A DNA stretch of 64,000 bases, taken from assembly GCA_027575805.1 (NCBI GenBank), contig JANBPU010000080.1, forward strand, positions 1-64,000, in the 5' to 3' direction. The notes beneath the pieces are model-generated. The model was not told the origin of the DNA, did not search any database, and worked only from the letters and a program-made list of their open reading frames with translations. Positions 34,786 through 47,007 of this stretch are shown one piece after another. Position 1 is the stretch's first letter, and each line of letters begins with the position of its first letter. The position numbers and the translations under genes are program-made. The DNA comes from Mycoemilia scoparia. Its lineage: Eukaryota; Kickxellomycota; Kickxellomycetes; Kickxellales; Kickxellaceae.

Positions 34786-37582
34786 TTATTCACCATTAAC
34801 TTCTCTGAGGAGAAAGGATGTAGTAAATGCCCCTTCCTTGTGCCGTTCAAAGGGATTTCTGGAATCCTGGTGTTGCTGCTGATGCTGGCTAAAATGTCCA
34901 GATTCAAAATCCATGTTCAAAAGCAGCTTTGGGAAAGAGACAGAATTAAACATGTCAAGTTTCATTGAATCTTTTCCATAAATGTGGCTGTTGACTTGCC
35001 TCCACTTTGCTACCCATTTTGCTTGTTGCCAAGGCAGAACTCTCTGATCTTTCCAACCACCAGTTATCAAAATGGATGGAAGACTGGCGATATCTGGTTC
35101 TGAGGAAGACACATTTAGCTGTGGAATTTGATCATATGGTGCATATTTTTCAAGTATGCTGTAGATTTTTGGATCGTTAGAAATGTCGCCCCACTCGGAT
35201 TTTTCGACATTAGTAAGTGGGAGAGAAGTGTCTAACATGGAAGAAATTGGGTCAAGGAAAGGCACCTTCATAACCAGAGCCCTAAACCAATCTGGTTGCT
35301 TATTTAGAGCCGTGCCTAGGACAAACCCACCAGCCGACTCTGTTATGGCTGACATTTTCGATGGACTGCTCCATTTTTCATCAAACATATACTGAACACA
35401 ATCCATAAAGTCCAGTACAGAGTTGGGCTTTAAATGACTTTTGCCAGTAGTATACCAACTCGGCCCCAATTCATTACCACCACGTATGTGTGCTAAAGCG
35501 ATAATCCAATTCCTTTTTAAAAGGGGTATATCGGTAACGCGAAACTCTGGTTCTAATGGCACTCCATATGCACCATATAGTCTGAACAGTACTGGATTGA
35601 AGCTATCTTTTTCAAGGTGTCTATGATGTATCAATGTTACCGGGATCTGTACGCTCTTATCCCTGCTAGGTACTTTTTCTCGGTAACACACAAAATCAGA
35701 GGGGTTAAAGCCTACAAGACCAAAATAAAATGAGCCAGTCATATAAATAAAAATGTCTAGAGTGCTTGTTGTTAAAAAAGTAACGATATTGGGTTATATA
35801 TACCTATATGAGTTGATTGCCATTTTTTAGATATCTTGTTGGTCTCCAAGTTATAATCAGCAACTATGTCCAGATGCGTTGGCGAGTGGTAACTGAAACG
35901 GATACATGGTGATTCAAACTAAACAAATTTGGATCATTGCAGGGTTAATTAGGTGCCGCTATATTGGTAAATATGTATGGAATATGCCTGGGGTCAATTA
36001 CTTACTGTGTTTGCATTTGGCTTAACAGAGCAAACTTCATTGCCAGCTGGTAAAGGCACTTGTTTCCAAGCCTTTTTAGCTATGTCCCAAGCAATTATCT
36101 CAGGTAAACCTTGCCTTTTTATAAACACTACTATAAAGTCCTATAAGAAATAATAACCTCTGATTAGAGCCGTTATATTTCACCTTAGCCAATTTTGAGT
36201 AGTAACTGTATGTCTTCTTGAACAAACCTTGAGTAGCTCTACATCCTGGATCTGTTGTTCTTCATTAAGCACAAGCCATTGCTCCCACTCTTCTGCTGTG
36301 GGCAGGGTCTTGTCGTTGCATTTGTAAAGAGAAAACTTTCTCGCTTCAGTAGGCTCATTGGAACTGCTAGTATCATTTGGCTGGTAGTTAGAGAGAACAA
36401 CGAATTCGTCCTATGGAAAATAGAAACTTAATATCTATGGCGAATAGGTATTACTTTCACTGTATATTTTATTCTTACGTTTATGTGGTCAACGAAGCTC
36501 TCAACGCCACGGATTCTTGGTGAAATGGGCGTTAGTTTGCCTTTTGAGCCATTCTTGATATCCTTAAAGCTGGCACCTGTTGGTATTAGATATACTTGGT
36601 TGGAATCGAGAGTGCTGCTGTAGATTGATATGTATTCTCCATCCTTTGTTTTGGTGACATCTAGGAAAGCCTCTTCATCATGTTCCTCAAATATTAAATA
36701 TGGACTAGTTTCTTTGCTGGGTGAATTAAGGTCATGTAAATAAACCTTGTCGGATCTTAGTTTGTCATTCAGAGATGTGAAATAGATTGCATCATTAGTA
36801 GACCAAACGAAATTTAACACATCTTTGACACATCCAACCATCTCAAGGTTTGCTTTTTTGAAACTTTTGTTCAATGAGGATGAGGATGAGGCTGAAGATA
36901 TGATCTTATATATCCGTAGTTGGCCAAGTTCCTGACTGGCAATGTCATGCTCATCATTACCAGTCCTATTCTTGTATGAACTCAAATCTGTCAGAAGACA
37001 CCCAATTAATGAATTATCCGGAGATACCAAGATGCTGTTGATCGAACAACCCTCTTTGTTCAAGAATTCTACCGAATCAACCAATAGTTCCTCAGGTGCG
37101 TTTTTGTCATTAATAGCACGACGATAATACAGGGTACTTCCATTATCAGATCTTATTTTGGTATAATATGTAAACGGGCCATTCACGGTTTCTATAGGAG
37201 GTGGTGTTTGTTCAACATATAGCGCCTCTTCCATTTCTTTTGCCAATCTTTTCTGCAGACTTCGTGTAGACTTCATGATCTTGTTGGTGTAGCTGGTTTC
37301 TTTTTGTAAATAGTTATACAAGTCGTTCTTTGATTCTTTGTTTTGTAGCCACGAGAACGGATCTGCGCGTCTCGTTTTTCCATTATGTAATTCTACTATG
37401 CGATCTTCTCTTGGCTCTAAGGCCGGAGGCGGCGGCGGTAAGGCTGATGTAAGAGACTTCCTAAATGCTTTTGTAAATCTTGATAGTCTATTCCATCCAA
37501 AACATCTTTGAAAAGTGGTATTTCTGATATTGCTGAAAATGGCATGTCGTGGAAATCTAAGCTGTTTTGTTAGATATTTCAT
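34786..37582 (-). CDS. Prolyl oligopeptidase-family serine peptidase (oligopeptidase B/PREPL-like), probably mitochondrial
   Basis: 820 residues from five exons: 37582-36479, 36410-36228, 36140-36006, 35918-35804 and 35711-34786, all GT-AG with consistent phases. The N-terminal 50 residues are rich in Arg/Lys and lack acidic residues, as in a mitochondrial presequence. The segment EDRIVELHNGKTRRADPFSWLQ opens the S9A domain, followed by a beta-propeller region. The C-terminal hydrolase domain holds the probable triad: Ser638 in TESAGG, Asp734 in GGWKDQRV and His785 in ESGHF. LYGAYG and IRGGNELG are typical S9A blocks. The nucleophile motif is TESAGG where GxSxGG is usual, so activity is likely but altered. 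Substrates would be short peptides. Confidence 0.87.
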
Positions 37583-38049
37583 ACTGGAATTTTCAGGATA
37601 TGAATCATTGCTTTCCGTCTTGTCTTGCTTTAACTATGCAGTCAACATAAATCTATATATATATATATCTAGTATTGTTGTTTAGATCCAAACACCAAAA
37701 ACTTTAGTCTGAATTTTACTTTATGGGTTGAACAAGGCCCAGTATCTTTTTAAATGCAAATTGAACGTGGTCCACCCCTAGGAGTAATAAACAGCTTAAT
37801 CATCATTAAATGCAAATTGATCGTGGGTTGCACATTTACATTGTGGCATGGCTCTCCACATCAGTCCCCAGGGTCTTAATTCAAATACAACAAAAATGCT
37901 GCATCAGATTCCTAGTTATAAAGATGGCTTCAGAAACAAGGTTTTGTTTTTTGGAATATTCCAAGCAGACATTGTTTCTCAAAATGGTTATATTACAACA
38001 ATTATATTTGGCAACTAAGAGTTAACCGCAAAGCAATCATGATTAGAAT
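37583..38049. other. Intergenic region
   Basis: 467 bp of AT-rich DNA between the peptidase gene start and the ERG28 3' end, with a short TA tract near 37655-37670. A direct near-repeat TTTAAATGCAAATTGA/C occurs at about 37750 and 37805. No gene is supported. Confidence 0.5.
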
Positions 38050-38561
38050 CTATTCGAATTTAGGCTGTTCGATCCACATCCATACAATCGAAGTGCCTAA
38101 ATATACAAGCAAAACAGCCCCCCCCCGCCAACATACACACACACACAGAGAGAGAGATTAGATAATGATATTTATAAAACACATCCATCATGATCAAAAT
38201 AAAGCGATGACTTACAAGCAACAACAAAGGTACTCATAACAGGCCCAGGAATCTTGCTTGTCTTGAAAATAAAGATCTCGGCCAAGAAATGGAAAAGAGC
38301 AATACCATACGAAGCCCATGTAATATCATAAAGAACTTTATTGTCCATATTATAGGCACATTGGTAACGCAAAATTGCAGAAAGCAAGGTCCATGCACCG
38401 AAAATGTGTGAGGATAGCGGAGAGACCTGGTTGGGCTGTTGATTATAGATGCGCCTGGTTAACCCAAGTGGCTGCAAATAACATTGAACAGTATTGAATA
38501 CCGAGAACACGGCGGAAAGTAAAATGAACTTTGGCAATCCTCCAACCGGTAGAGTCAACAT
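38050..38561 (-). CDS. ERG28: ERG28-like ergosterol biosynthesis scaffold protein
   Basis: A 130-residue membrane protein that tethers the C-4 demethylation enzymes of ergosterol synthesis in the ER. Two exons: 38561-38216 and 38096-38050, with intron 38097-38215. The donor is GTAAGT and the acceptor ATTTAG. Four hydrophobic segments are visible. Family-like features are FSVFNTVQCY (about residue 20), SSHIFGAWTLLSAILRYQCAY (40-62 region), LYDITWASYGIALFHFLAEIF and a short C-terminal SIVWMW. Exon 2 adds only 15 codons but supplies the conserved T-S-x-x-W-M ending. The intron holds CA/GA microsatellites and a C tract of about nine. Confidence 0.9.
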
Positions 38562-38991
38562 CTTGATACAATAGCTTGCTATAATTATTGGATCAGAAAA
38601 AGGTTTAAAGACGTAGAAGTGGTTAATGTGGGGCTGTTGTGATGATTTCTTTATCTGATTAGTACTGGTATTTTATGGGTTGCAAGGAATTTCAATGTGC
38701 AAGCACGATCCAATGTTGGGTTATCTTGAACATTTTATGTGGTTAAAAGTTGATATACATTGAAAATATATACACACACACATATTATATATATATATAT
38801 ATATATATAGCAAAAAGTCATGAAAAGCAAATAATGAAATAGAATAAAAAACATTATAAACATAAAGCGTATAAATAATAGAAAAATGAATAAAGATCAT
38901 CTCATCTATACAGAATTGTAGTCGTTAAACTCTCTCGCAAGCCATTGTTAAGGGCGGCTATTGCTACCAACACTATGGTTATGGAAGCCGC
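38562..38991. other. Intergenic region
   Basis: 430 bp containing a CA/TA microsatellite at 38771-38809 and no supported gene. Confidence 0.55.
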
Positions 38992-39444
38992 TTATATATA
39001 CACGCTGGTCTCCAGAAAAGATTTACTCCTCACTCTGATGTCCACATCAGATACCCTCTTATTATTTTTCTTTGATGAAAATAGACCTTTGAATATATCC
39101 TTTATCGATTTTCTTGGCTTATTATTCTTGGGTGATTTCCCTGGATCAAGAAAGCTCATATAATCATTGGTGTCGTCAATATCGACAACAGTTCCAGTTT
39201 GAGATAATGTGCCGCTAATACTATCTGTGCTGCTGTTACTTGATCTATCTCTCTGATTATCGACCCTATCTTTCCAAGAGTGTGGACTATTTGGGATCCT
39301 TGGACGCTGGTAACCCTGGTTATAATAACGATGGTCGTTACTATAGTTAATGCTGTGCATTCTATTTCTATGGCTTTCCAGGCTCTTGATTGAACTGAAG
39401 CGAAACCCGCAGGCGCTGCAGTGATAATAACTGTTTGAACCCAT
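38992..39444 (-). CDS. Small C2H2 zinc-finger protein
   Basis: A 150-residue protein with one classical zinc finger near its N terminus: Cys9-X2-Cys12-X12-His25-X4-His30 (CSACGFRFSSIKSLESHRNRMH is the region; key residues are C9, C12, H25, H30). The rest is Ser/Asn/Asp-rich and basic near the end (KSIKDIFKGLFSSKK). The frame is open further upstream to 39612, but the ATG at 39444 gives MGSNSYYHC, a sensible start before the finger; the upstream part is hydrophobic and AT-driven. A single finger may bind DNA, RNA or protein. No family name is recognised. Confidence 0.6.
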   Translation of the reverse strand: MGSNSYYHCSACGFRFSSIKSLESHRNRMHSINYSNDHRYYNQGYQRPRIPNSPHSWKDRVDNQRDRSSNSSTDSISGTLSQTGTVVDIDDTNDYMSFLDPGKSPKNNKPRKSIKDIFKGLFSSKKNNKRVSDVDIRVRSKSFLETSVYI

Positions 39445-40300
39445 TTCGATGTTTATAAATAAAAGTAAAATGAAACAATAATATATACAAATGTTTGTAT
39501 TGGTTGAAAAGATTGGGGAGTGGAATAGAACAAAATGTCTATGATTTGATGATATTTGGAATAAGATGGAGAGGAAGTGGTCAAGATATTTATACTGATT
39601 TGGAAAAGCCATTCACTCTGCTTGAAACTAATTGTGTTTCAATCCTCAAGTATTACTTGGCCTAACAGCATTATGTAGTAATAGGCGTATAGCAAAACTG
39701 GGTGGCTTAATTACTTGGGCTTTGAACTGTAAAACACTTCTCATCTTTATGTTTTTTGGGCCTCTAAAGTTTAAAGAGCGCCACGTTATCACCATCATAC
39801 TTATATTATGAGGATTAGGATTGTCCTGTAGTGTTTGGGTTCAGAGTCATGAAATGGCATATTCTACATGCTCTCACATGCACTTTGCTTTAACTTCATC
39901 TCTTGTAAATATGAAAGAAGGCTTTGAGTTCTAAGAAGAGTGTGAGAACAAGTGTGAATGTCTTTGGCTCATAATTATTAGAAACTTCTAAACAGATTTT
40001 CCAGGCTATTTCATATTTAGCTAATTGATAACAAAGAAAGGCTCATACTTCTCAAAGTCATTGTAGTAATTTCGTGGCTTTAAAAAACAAAGCAGCAAGG
40101 AAGAGTTCTGGAAACCCATTAGAACATAGCCACACACAGAAAACCGTGTTTATAACTATTTTGCTTATGCAGAAGAAATTGTGATTGGTAATGTCTTTGT
40201 TAAAGCAAGAGAACATGGGATCAAAGGACAAACAAAAGAAACACATCATGCAAAGCTCTGAATGCAAGTGGATAGTTACTATTTCAAAATAGTTGCTGAG
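39445..40300. other. Intergenic region
   Basis: About 860 bp. The 40058-40267 minus-strand frame has no start context or domain and is not called. Nothing else recognisable. Confidence 0.5.
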
Positions 40301-41857
40301 TTACTGGGCTAACCACCAAGAATGGAAAAAGGAAGTTCCATTATTAGGAGCAGGGTTGAGGCCGAGGATCTTGCAAATAAGCCCATATACTTCGACGTTG
40401 CGGAAATGGGGATGACGCGAATGGCTCAAGTCATCATCTCCATCGACACCACTATTACTTGGAGTCGCTTGGCCTCCTCTTTTGTTTGGGACTTTGGTAT
40501 ACCCACGCCCAGGATTCCAGTATTTATCATGAGCCCCAATGTTGCCACTTTGGGCTTCCAAATATCTCTTTACATTTTCAGACAATTGTGGTTTAACAGC
40601 CTTTTGTCTGAATGAAGGGCCATTTGCCACAAATATTGCCCTCATCGATGGATCCAAATTATCATAGCCATGCAATCCCACCAGGATATCTTTCCCTAAA
40701 TTCTTGTCCTCTAGTCGAGGATCTGCTGGATTGCCTTGCATAAATACATATGGTTTTGGTGGAATTACAACAATATCCCCTATTCGTTCGTTTTTGGAAA
40801 AGTGAAGGCGCTCAGGAACCTCATCCCTTAGGTACACGGCGATGTTTGCGTTCTTCAGAGTTTGTGATGCCTTGAGCTTGTTATAGATATCAGGAACATT
40901 CTGGTGCTTTGGTTCCTTTACTGAAATTGATCCAATTGGGGCGCCTTGAATGCTATGGATTTTGGCATCAGTTTCGGCTTGGCCGATGATGGATTCAACA
41001 GTGATGTAATATTTCGATGGGTTTGACCATGTCATTCCGTGGTCACTGAGAACCAGGACATCAACTATGTTGGTCAGATTGCGTCTGCTGAGCTCGTCAA
41101 ATAGATAACCTAGAGCACTGTCAACCGTCCTTATGTTATTATTGACTTGGGCTGAATCAGGACCATACTGGTGGCCCGCCGAGTCAATTTCGGGGATATA
41201 GGTAAGCAATAGGGATGGCCGCTTTTCAAACGGCAAGTCTATCCACTCCAAAACTTGCTGGAATTTGGATGCAGGTGTAATCCCACTCTTGTATTCCTTG
41301 ACATGAGTTGGAAGAATTCCTTTGATTGGAGCAGTTGATCCTGGCCACATGTTAACTCCAGATCTATGGCCCTGCTTCTCGGCAGTTGCCCAAATAGGCT
41401 CGCCGCCCCACCACTTAGCGTTGGCGCTAATGACCCTGTCTTTATAATAGAACGTGTCGTTGAGGATTGGATCAAAGAACGAGTTTCCAACAATACCGTT
41501 TGATTCAGCATAAAGGCCGGTGGCTATTGCGTAATGGTTTGGGAAAGTGGCAGATGGGAAAACAGGGGTCATGTAGTCAGCTCGTAGTCCTTGCTGGCCA
41601 AATTTTAGGATGTTTGGTGAATATCCACGCTCAAGATACTGGGCATGGAATCCGTCAAGCGAAATCATCAAGACTGTGGGCTGGAACTGGTGTGTTCCAT
41701 TGCTTCTCAATACAGACGGTGTCGGTGGATTTAGTGTTTTGTCATGCTTGCCATCTGCTGTCAGTACTCGCTCAACAATGTTGGCAAAGGTTGGGTAAAG
41801 CGCCGTAGCCAAAAGGAAGGGTAGAAACAAACTTAAAGCAGTCGCATCCCAACGCAT
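40301..41857 (-). CDS. ENPP-type nucleotide pyrophosphatase/phosphodiesterase
   Basis: A 518-residue secreted or membrane-anchored enzyme of the alkaline phosphatase superfamily that hydrolyses phosphodiester or pyrophosphate bonds in extracellular nucleotides. Residues about 8-25 (LSLFLPFLLATALYPTFA) form a signal peptide or anchor. The two-zinc site and nucleophile are present: Asp68 in SLDGF, Thr104 in SATFPNHYAI, then GLYAESNGIVGN, IDSAGHQYGP, SDHGM and GLHGYDN. Length is close to the catalytic domain plus tail; the C-terminal GTSFFHSWW is hydrophobic but short. Single exon; start ATG at 41857. Fungal homologues are usually vacuolar or secreted and help scavenge phosphate. Exact substrate unknown. 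Confidence 0.92.
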   Translation of the reverse strand: MRWDATALSLFLPFLLATALYPTFANIVERVLTADGKHDKTLNPPTPSVLRSNGTHQFQPTVLMISLDGFHAQYLERGYSPNILKFGQQGLRADYMTPVFPSATFPNHYAIATGLYAESNGIVGNSFFDPILNDTFYYKDRVISANAKWWGGEPIWATAEKQGHRSGVNMWPGSTAPIKGILPTHVKEYKSGITPASKFQQVLEWIDLPFEKRPSLLLTYIPEIDSAGHQYGPDSAQVNNNIRTVDSALGYLFDELSRRNLTNIVDVLVLSDHGMTWSNPSKYYITVESIIGQAETDAKIHSIQGAPIGSISVKEPKHQNVPDIYNKLKASQTLKNANIAVYLRDEVPERLHFSKNERIGDIVVIPPKPYVFMQGNPADPRLEDKNLGKDILVGLHGYDNLDPSMRAIFVANGPSFRQKAVKPQLSENVKRYLEAQSGNIGAHDKYWNPGRGYTKVPNKRGGQATPSNSGVDGDDDLSHSRHPHFRNVEVYGLICKILGLNPAPNNGTSFFHSWWLAQ

Positions 41858-42949
41858 TATCTAGACAAGGAAAAGAAAGAAAAGAGCAAAGATGGGGCAC
41901 AAAATTAAGTGTATTATAAAAAGAAAAGAAAATAATAAGTAAGAAATGAAGGTGCAATTATTGTATGCTTCCTAGCCTTTTAGATTATATGGGCACTTTC
42001 CTACTTCAGACGCTAATAAATACTGCAGCTCAACTCACCCTAAATTACTGCCAAGTGGCTGCTTCTATCAGCCATTGTAAAATCAAATGGTCATTAGGCA
42101 TTGTGTGTGGAAGTCTGTGTGGTGGATTGCTTAGTTTCTCTATGTAAAAGTTGGCTGTAGATGTTAGGATGCTAAGTGTACACTATCTTGGTACTGCGTG
42201 GCGTGTATGTTTTTTTGGATTGGCAAGTTGAAATATGCATGTGGTTAAACTATTTGGGTTAATTGGTGTTTGGATGTAATGAATAAAAGCTTAGTTATGA
42301 GAATTTATCAGTTCATATTTTCAATGATCCTCGCTTTAACAAGGTCTTTAAAATGGTGAGATTTCACAAGGCCTTAGACAAAAATGATGGATCCCAGGAA
42401 TTGCATACAAGTTGGTCTGTAATTGAACCAAAATTTAAATATTCATTCTTGTCTATCATACACATAATCACTAGTAAAATTTCATGAAATAAATTAAATG
42501 ATTCTATGCTGCTTACAGGTTTAAACAAAGTAAAATGTGAAGTTTATCTCATATTTTTGAGGTTAGTTCAAATAGTCCATGTAAGATAGTCAAAACAAAA
42601 AAGTGTGATCAGATCAGCTAATTTGCGCGGGCGTGTATGCGCGCGTACGTTTAGACAGGCATACGTTGTTGTGTGATCAAAGAGCAAAAAGGCATAGGTT
42701 AAAAGGTACACAAACATTCCAAACAGACAGACAGACAAACAATAAGTCAAAAACCATCTTTACAGCACCAATCTCACTGGCTGCTCTTTTTGTCTTTATT
42801 ATTTGGTTCTCTCCCTGCTTTATCATTACTCTCATTATTATATAATCCAATACATACATACATACATACATACATTCTATTTCTTCACCATTCTTCTTTA
42901 TTTCCTTTATTTTTATAATTACTAATTTAAATGACTTTAAAAAGCAGCA
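41858..42949. promoter_or_regulatory. Divergent upstream region of the phosphodiesterase and SET1 genes
   Basis: 1.1 kb between divergent genes. It contains a family 2 MITE at 42352-42487 and a CATA repeat at 42851-42875 close to the SET1 start. A direct run of ACAG/ACAA units lies near 42723-42740. No specific regulatory site is assigned. Confidence 0.5.
42352..42487 (+). mobile_element. MITE family 2 copy
   Basis: Contains TTCACAAGGCCTTAGAC, GGATCCCAGGAATTGCATA, a degraded middle (GAACCAAAATTT), then CTATCATACACATAATCACT and AGTAAAATTTCATG. The block order is as in the other copies; it is more diverged in the centre. Confidence 0.62.
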
Positions 42950-45900
42950 ATGCAAAAAGACTTGTACAGCAACAAAAACTCTCCTTCTAAATACCATGCA
43001 TCAACATCATCACCACGTAATATAGCTTCAAGCGGTAAGCTATAGTTTGCAATATTATATACTTTCTAAATCGCTGGCAACTATATGACTGACTTGCTTG
43101 GTCTTCTTTGCTAATTCAACTTTATTTATGTTTATTCTTATATGGTCATTGGAAAAGATATAAAAATTCAGAATGACAGTTTTAGGAATTTACATCATAA
43201 TACAAGCGGCATACAGGAAAAACGACGGTTAAATGCGGATCCAAGGCTTGCTCCAAGCGGGCAACAAATGATAGAAAAGATAAAAAGAAAAAGGATGCTC
43301 AAGGCCACATTTTTTCAGGTACATACAGTCGCATGTATATTTCTTATATATAAGGATATTGGCATATTTTAGTACAACTGCTCGCATTCTAACATGCGAT
43401 ATTGTATATATGATTGATAATGTAGCATGACTCAAACTGCATCGAGCCCCCTAGGCCATTTTCTATTACTATCCAAGGGATGAACCAGCTGATCACTGAA
43501 GGTCAAATTCGCTCACATTTGGAAAGGTTCGGCTATGTAGGCGTCATTCGTTTGGCTCGTGATCCTGGAACTGGTGTCAGCTTGGGATTGGCCAGCGCCG
43601 AATTCAAACCCGCCCCGGGCGCCCCACATCCACGAGTCGCTGCGAGCAATGCTATAAAGGATGGGCGCAATATGGTGTTTTGCGATTCACCATTGAAAAT
43701 TGAAATTAATACAAAAGACCGGTATACTCGATTATTTAAGCAAAGTACTGATGAGCTTGAAAAATCACGGCGGAAAAAAGAATCAGGATCAACCCCTACT
43801 AGTGATGCTATTGGCACCATTGGTTCCGATCCTGTTAAAGAGGTCATCAAAAGAGAAAGACGCCAACCTGATGAATACAAGAGCCGCTACGCTGGTGAGT
43901 CCTCCAGATCACCAAGCAGAAGGCCAAGAGAGCATTTTGCCATCAAGATATCTCGATATTCGCTACCATTTAGCCTAGTTTCGAGATTTGATATCAAAAC
44001 CCATTTCGAACGATACAGACCACACCGAATCGTACGTGATTCGCATAATTGGTATGTAACATTCAGATCAGAGAGAGATGCGCATCGATGCCAAGCATTG
44101 ATGGATCGCAGGTCCCTAAAAGGAAGAAGCGTGGATATCGATCTATGTGCAACCCAAGACTATCCAGCTCTTGATGAATTGCTGGGACCAAGGCCACCAA
44201 GTGACAAGCAGCAGCCTCCACCACCACCATCATCTGTCCCACCTCCCCATCCGCCCTTACCCCCTACATCATCCAGTGGTCATTATAGCCGCGATCGAAC
44301 ACCTACTCCACAATACAATTCACAGGCTAACTACACACACAAAACCGAAAACCACAAAACAAGCAGTTCTACTAGTGCTGATAGAGCTACTAGTACTTCA
44401 AAAAATGATATAAAGTCCAGAAACCACGAAAGTAGAGTAGAAACAGACAAATACAAAAAACCCGCTACAAACAGCGAAGAACTATATAAATTGTCTCAAG
44501 AATTGTTACTCAAAGAACTATGCCAAGCTGTAATGACTGATATCAAAAAGCGAGTCATCAAGCCAAATGTTGGATCATTTATAAGGCAAAGAAGATCTAT
44601 CCAAGAACAAATTAACCTTGAACAATCTGAGCAAGGCGAGATTAAGGACGATGAGCCTGGCGCTAGCATTAGTGGAGGTGTTGCATCTTTAAATGCCAAT
44701 AATTTAAAGAAAGCGGTCCCAGGAAGCATTTTCGTACCATCGACATCCAAGTCTTCAGCTAACCACCGTTATAATGAAAAGACAGCTCCCACTGGACATC
44801 ACAAAAGTAATGAGGAGGAAACCGAGACCACCAATATGGACATTCATGCTCTTCTGGCATCTCTTCCTAGCTTTAGACGTAAAAGAAGGCCAGGGTTGCA
44901 TGGCTCATCAACATCTGCGACTGAAAGAAGGCCCCGAAGGTTTGATAGCGATGTTCGACAAAGATTGCTGGGTGCCCAGAGCGCTGATAGCCCCACCGCT
45001 ATATCTAGCCGTAGCATCAGGGGTCAACCAGGTTTGGCTACTGGTGGAGTCACTCTAGAAACTGGCGAAGCCAAAAACGTCGATCATCAACGAGGGCAAC
45101 GTGGAAGTTTAACTAAGCAAAAAAGGACTTTGCGTAGAGTTGAATGGAGCGATACTAGCTCATCTGATACAGACGTTACAATGGAGGATGCATTTAGTGA
45201 AAGTGGCGAGGAAGACCAAAATGACGAACGAATGGACCTGGAAAGTCAACAAAGTCCTGATGATGATGACGATGAATATGTCCAAGTGGCTGTACCACAA
45301 AAGAGATCCAAGAAACCAAAGAAGCCATCATTACCACGCAAGTTATTAAAGAAATACCAATCAAGTGAGGACGAAGAAATTACCATTGATGATGCAGCAT
45401 TAAAACAATGGAACAAGATCAAAAAGGCCGTCAAATCTGGATGCCCGATCACCAGTGCCATCACAACAAGTTCATCACCGGCACCATCACCATCTGCATC
45501 AGTTTCAGAAGCACGGGTTGTTTCTAGCCAAATCAAAGCCGCTGCTGCTTCTGCAAAGAAATTGAAGGAAATCGTACAGATAGTTTCTAAGCCCAAGGAG
45601 CCAGAACTCCGTGTCCATGTAACCGGGAGTGCACGAACAGAAGGGTATTACAAAATACCGCCTGAAGAAAAAATCAAATATCTTCCACAGCTTCATTCAC
45701 AGCTGCACTGGACTGCTAGTTATTTCCCTGGGCTGGGGATGGCCAATACATCTAAATATGGCTTTAGCATGAATAACCTTAACAATGACTCAAGATATCG
45801 CGGTCGTAATGGCGGTAGCAGCGTTGGCCAAGGTCATAGCGATGATATAGACAACAACATATCAAGAGGAAGCAGTGCCCCTCCGCCACCAGTACCACCG

Positions 45901-46476
45901 GCTTTGTCAGGAATATCCAGTTCCAGAATGCAAAGAGCAGCTAATCGGAAACTACGCGCCGATGTCAGTTTCACATCTGGTTCGTCAATGAACGGTGCTT
46001 ACTCATCTATCGGCTCAGATGTCCTCAAATTCAATCAACTAGATTCGCGTACAAAACGCCTAGTGTTCAGCAAAAGCGCAATTCACGATTGGGGATTGTT
46101 TGCTGCTGAGCATATATATCCTGGCGACTTCGTCATTGAGTACATTGGCGAACGAATCCGAGAAAGATTGGCAGATATACGGGAACAAAAGTATGAGGAG
46201 GAGGGAATTGGCAGTAGTTATCTATTTAGAGTTGATGATGAAATTGTAGTGGATGCAACAAAGTGTGGAAATGTAGCTAGATTTATCAATCATTGCTGTG
46301 AACCTAATTGCATTGCCAAAACTATTGTTGCAGATGGAACTAAGCGAATTGTAATTTATGCTAAAGATGAGATTGCTGTCGGCGAAGAAGTTACATACGA
46401 TTACAAGTTTCCACCAGAGGACATTAAGATTCCTTGTCTTTGTGGGGCTGTTAATTGCCGTGGGTATCTCAACTAG
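42950..46476 (+). CDS. SET1: SET1 histone H3 lysine 4 methyltransferase (COMPASS catalytic subunit)
   Basis: Methylates H3K4 in the COMPASS complex. Proposed exons: 42950-43034, 43158-43318, 43426-46476 (1098 residues). The second intron (GTACAT donor, TGTAG acceptor) is well supported because the joined frame reads EPPRPFSITIQGMNQLITEG, the start of the RRM-like domain. The first exon is less certain: its acceptor at 43157 is weak, and an ATG at 43142 would give 1075 residues. A second RNA-binding segment follows (about 250-330). The n-SET motif is VHVTGSARTEGYYKIP. The C-terminal SET domain has HDWGLFA, YIGERIRERLADIRE, RFINHCCEPNC and EVTYDYKF, and a post-SET CLCGAVNCRGYLN end. Confidence 0.92.
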
Positions 46477-46659
46477 TTGTTGCAGCAGATTATATATGCT
46501 TTTTTTGTATCATAGCATACTTATCACCATCATCTTTGCCCATTTATATTATAGTAGATGCATGTCATTTATTTATGTTTTATTTTTGTGTTTGTATTAA
46601 ATGCATTATTGGATAAATTATACTCAACACATTGATGGAAAATAGAATCAAAAACCTGG

Positions 46660-46735
46660 TCAAAGTTCACAACGCCTTAGGCAAAATGGTGAGTCCCAAG
46701 GGGTTGCATATAAAATATTTGATGATTGGGTTAAA
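46660..46735 (+). mobile_element. MITE family 2 copy, left half
   Basis: Carries GTCAAAGTTCACAACGCC, TTAGGCAAAATGG, GGGGTTGCATA and GATGATTGGGTTAAAAT, then stops exactly where the family 1 element begins. The right half of family 2 is not seen on the other side. Confidence 0.62.
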
Positions 46736-46857
46736 ATATGGATCATTATTTTTGAAGGACTAATTTTTCCTGGTAGGCTAGTTTCAACTTACATACTGGC
46801 CAGCCTATATTATCATTGATAGTACTAATTTAACCCTTCAAAAATAATCGCCCATAT
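46736..46857. mobile_element. MITE family 1 copy inserted in family 2
   Basis: Inverted termini ATATGGATCATTATTTTTG and CAAAAATAATCGCCCATAT; 122 bp; the interior has diverged from the other copies. It lies at the AAAT|ATATG position of a family 2 element. Confidence 0.7.
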
Positions 46858-47007
46858 GTCAGAATCTTCTTTGAAGGTGTATCAGAAGAATATCCTAGAT
46901 AAAGGCCAATGATCTGCAAAATTTCAGCCAAAGCGTATGGGTTATGGACCGACTTGCAGGGAATGTATGAGAATACCTATCTGCTTCCTTTTAGTGGAGA
47001 GCTTGCC

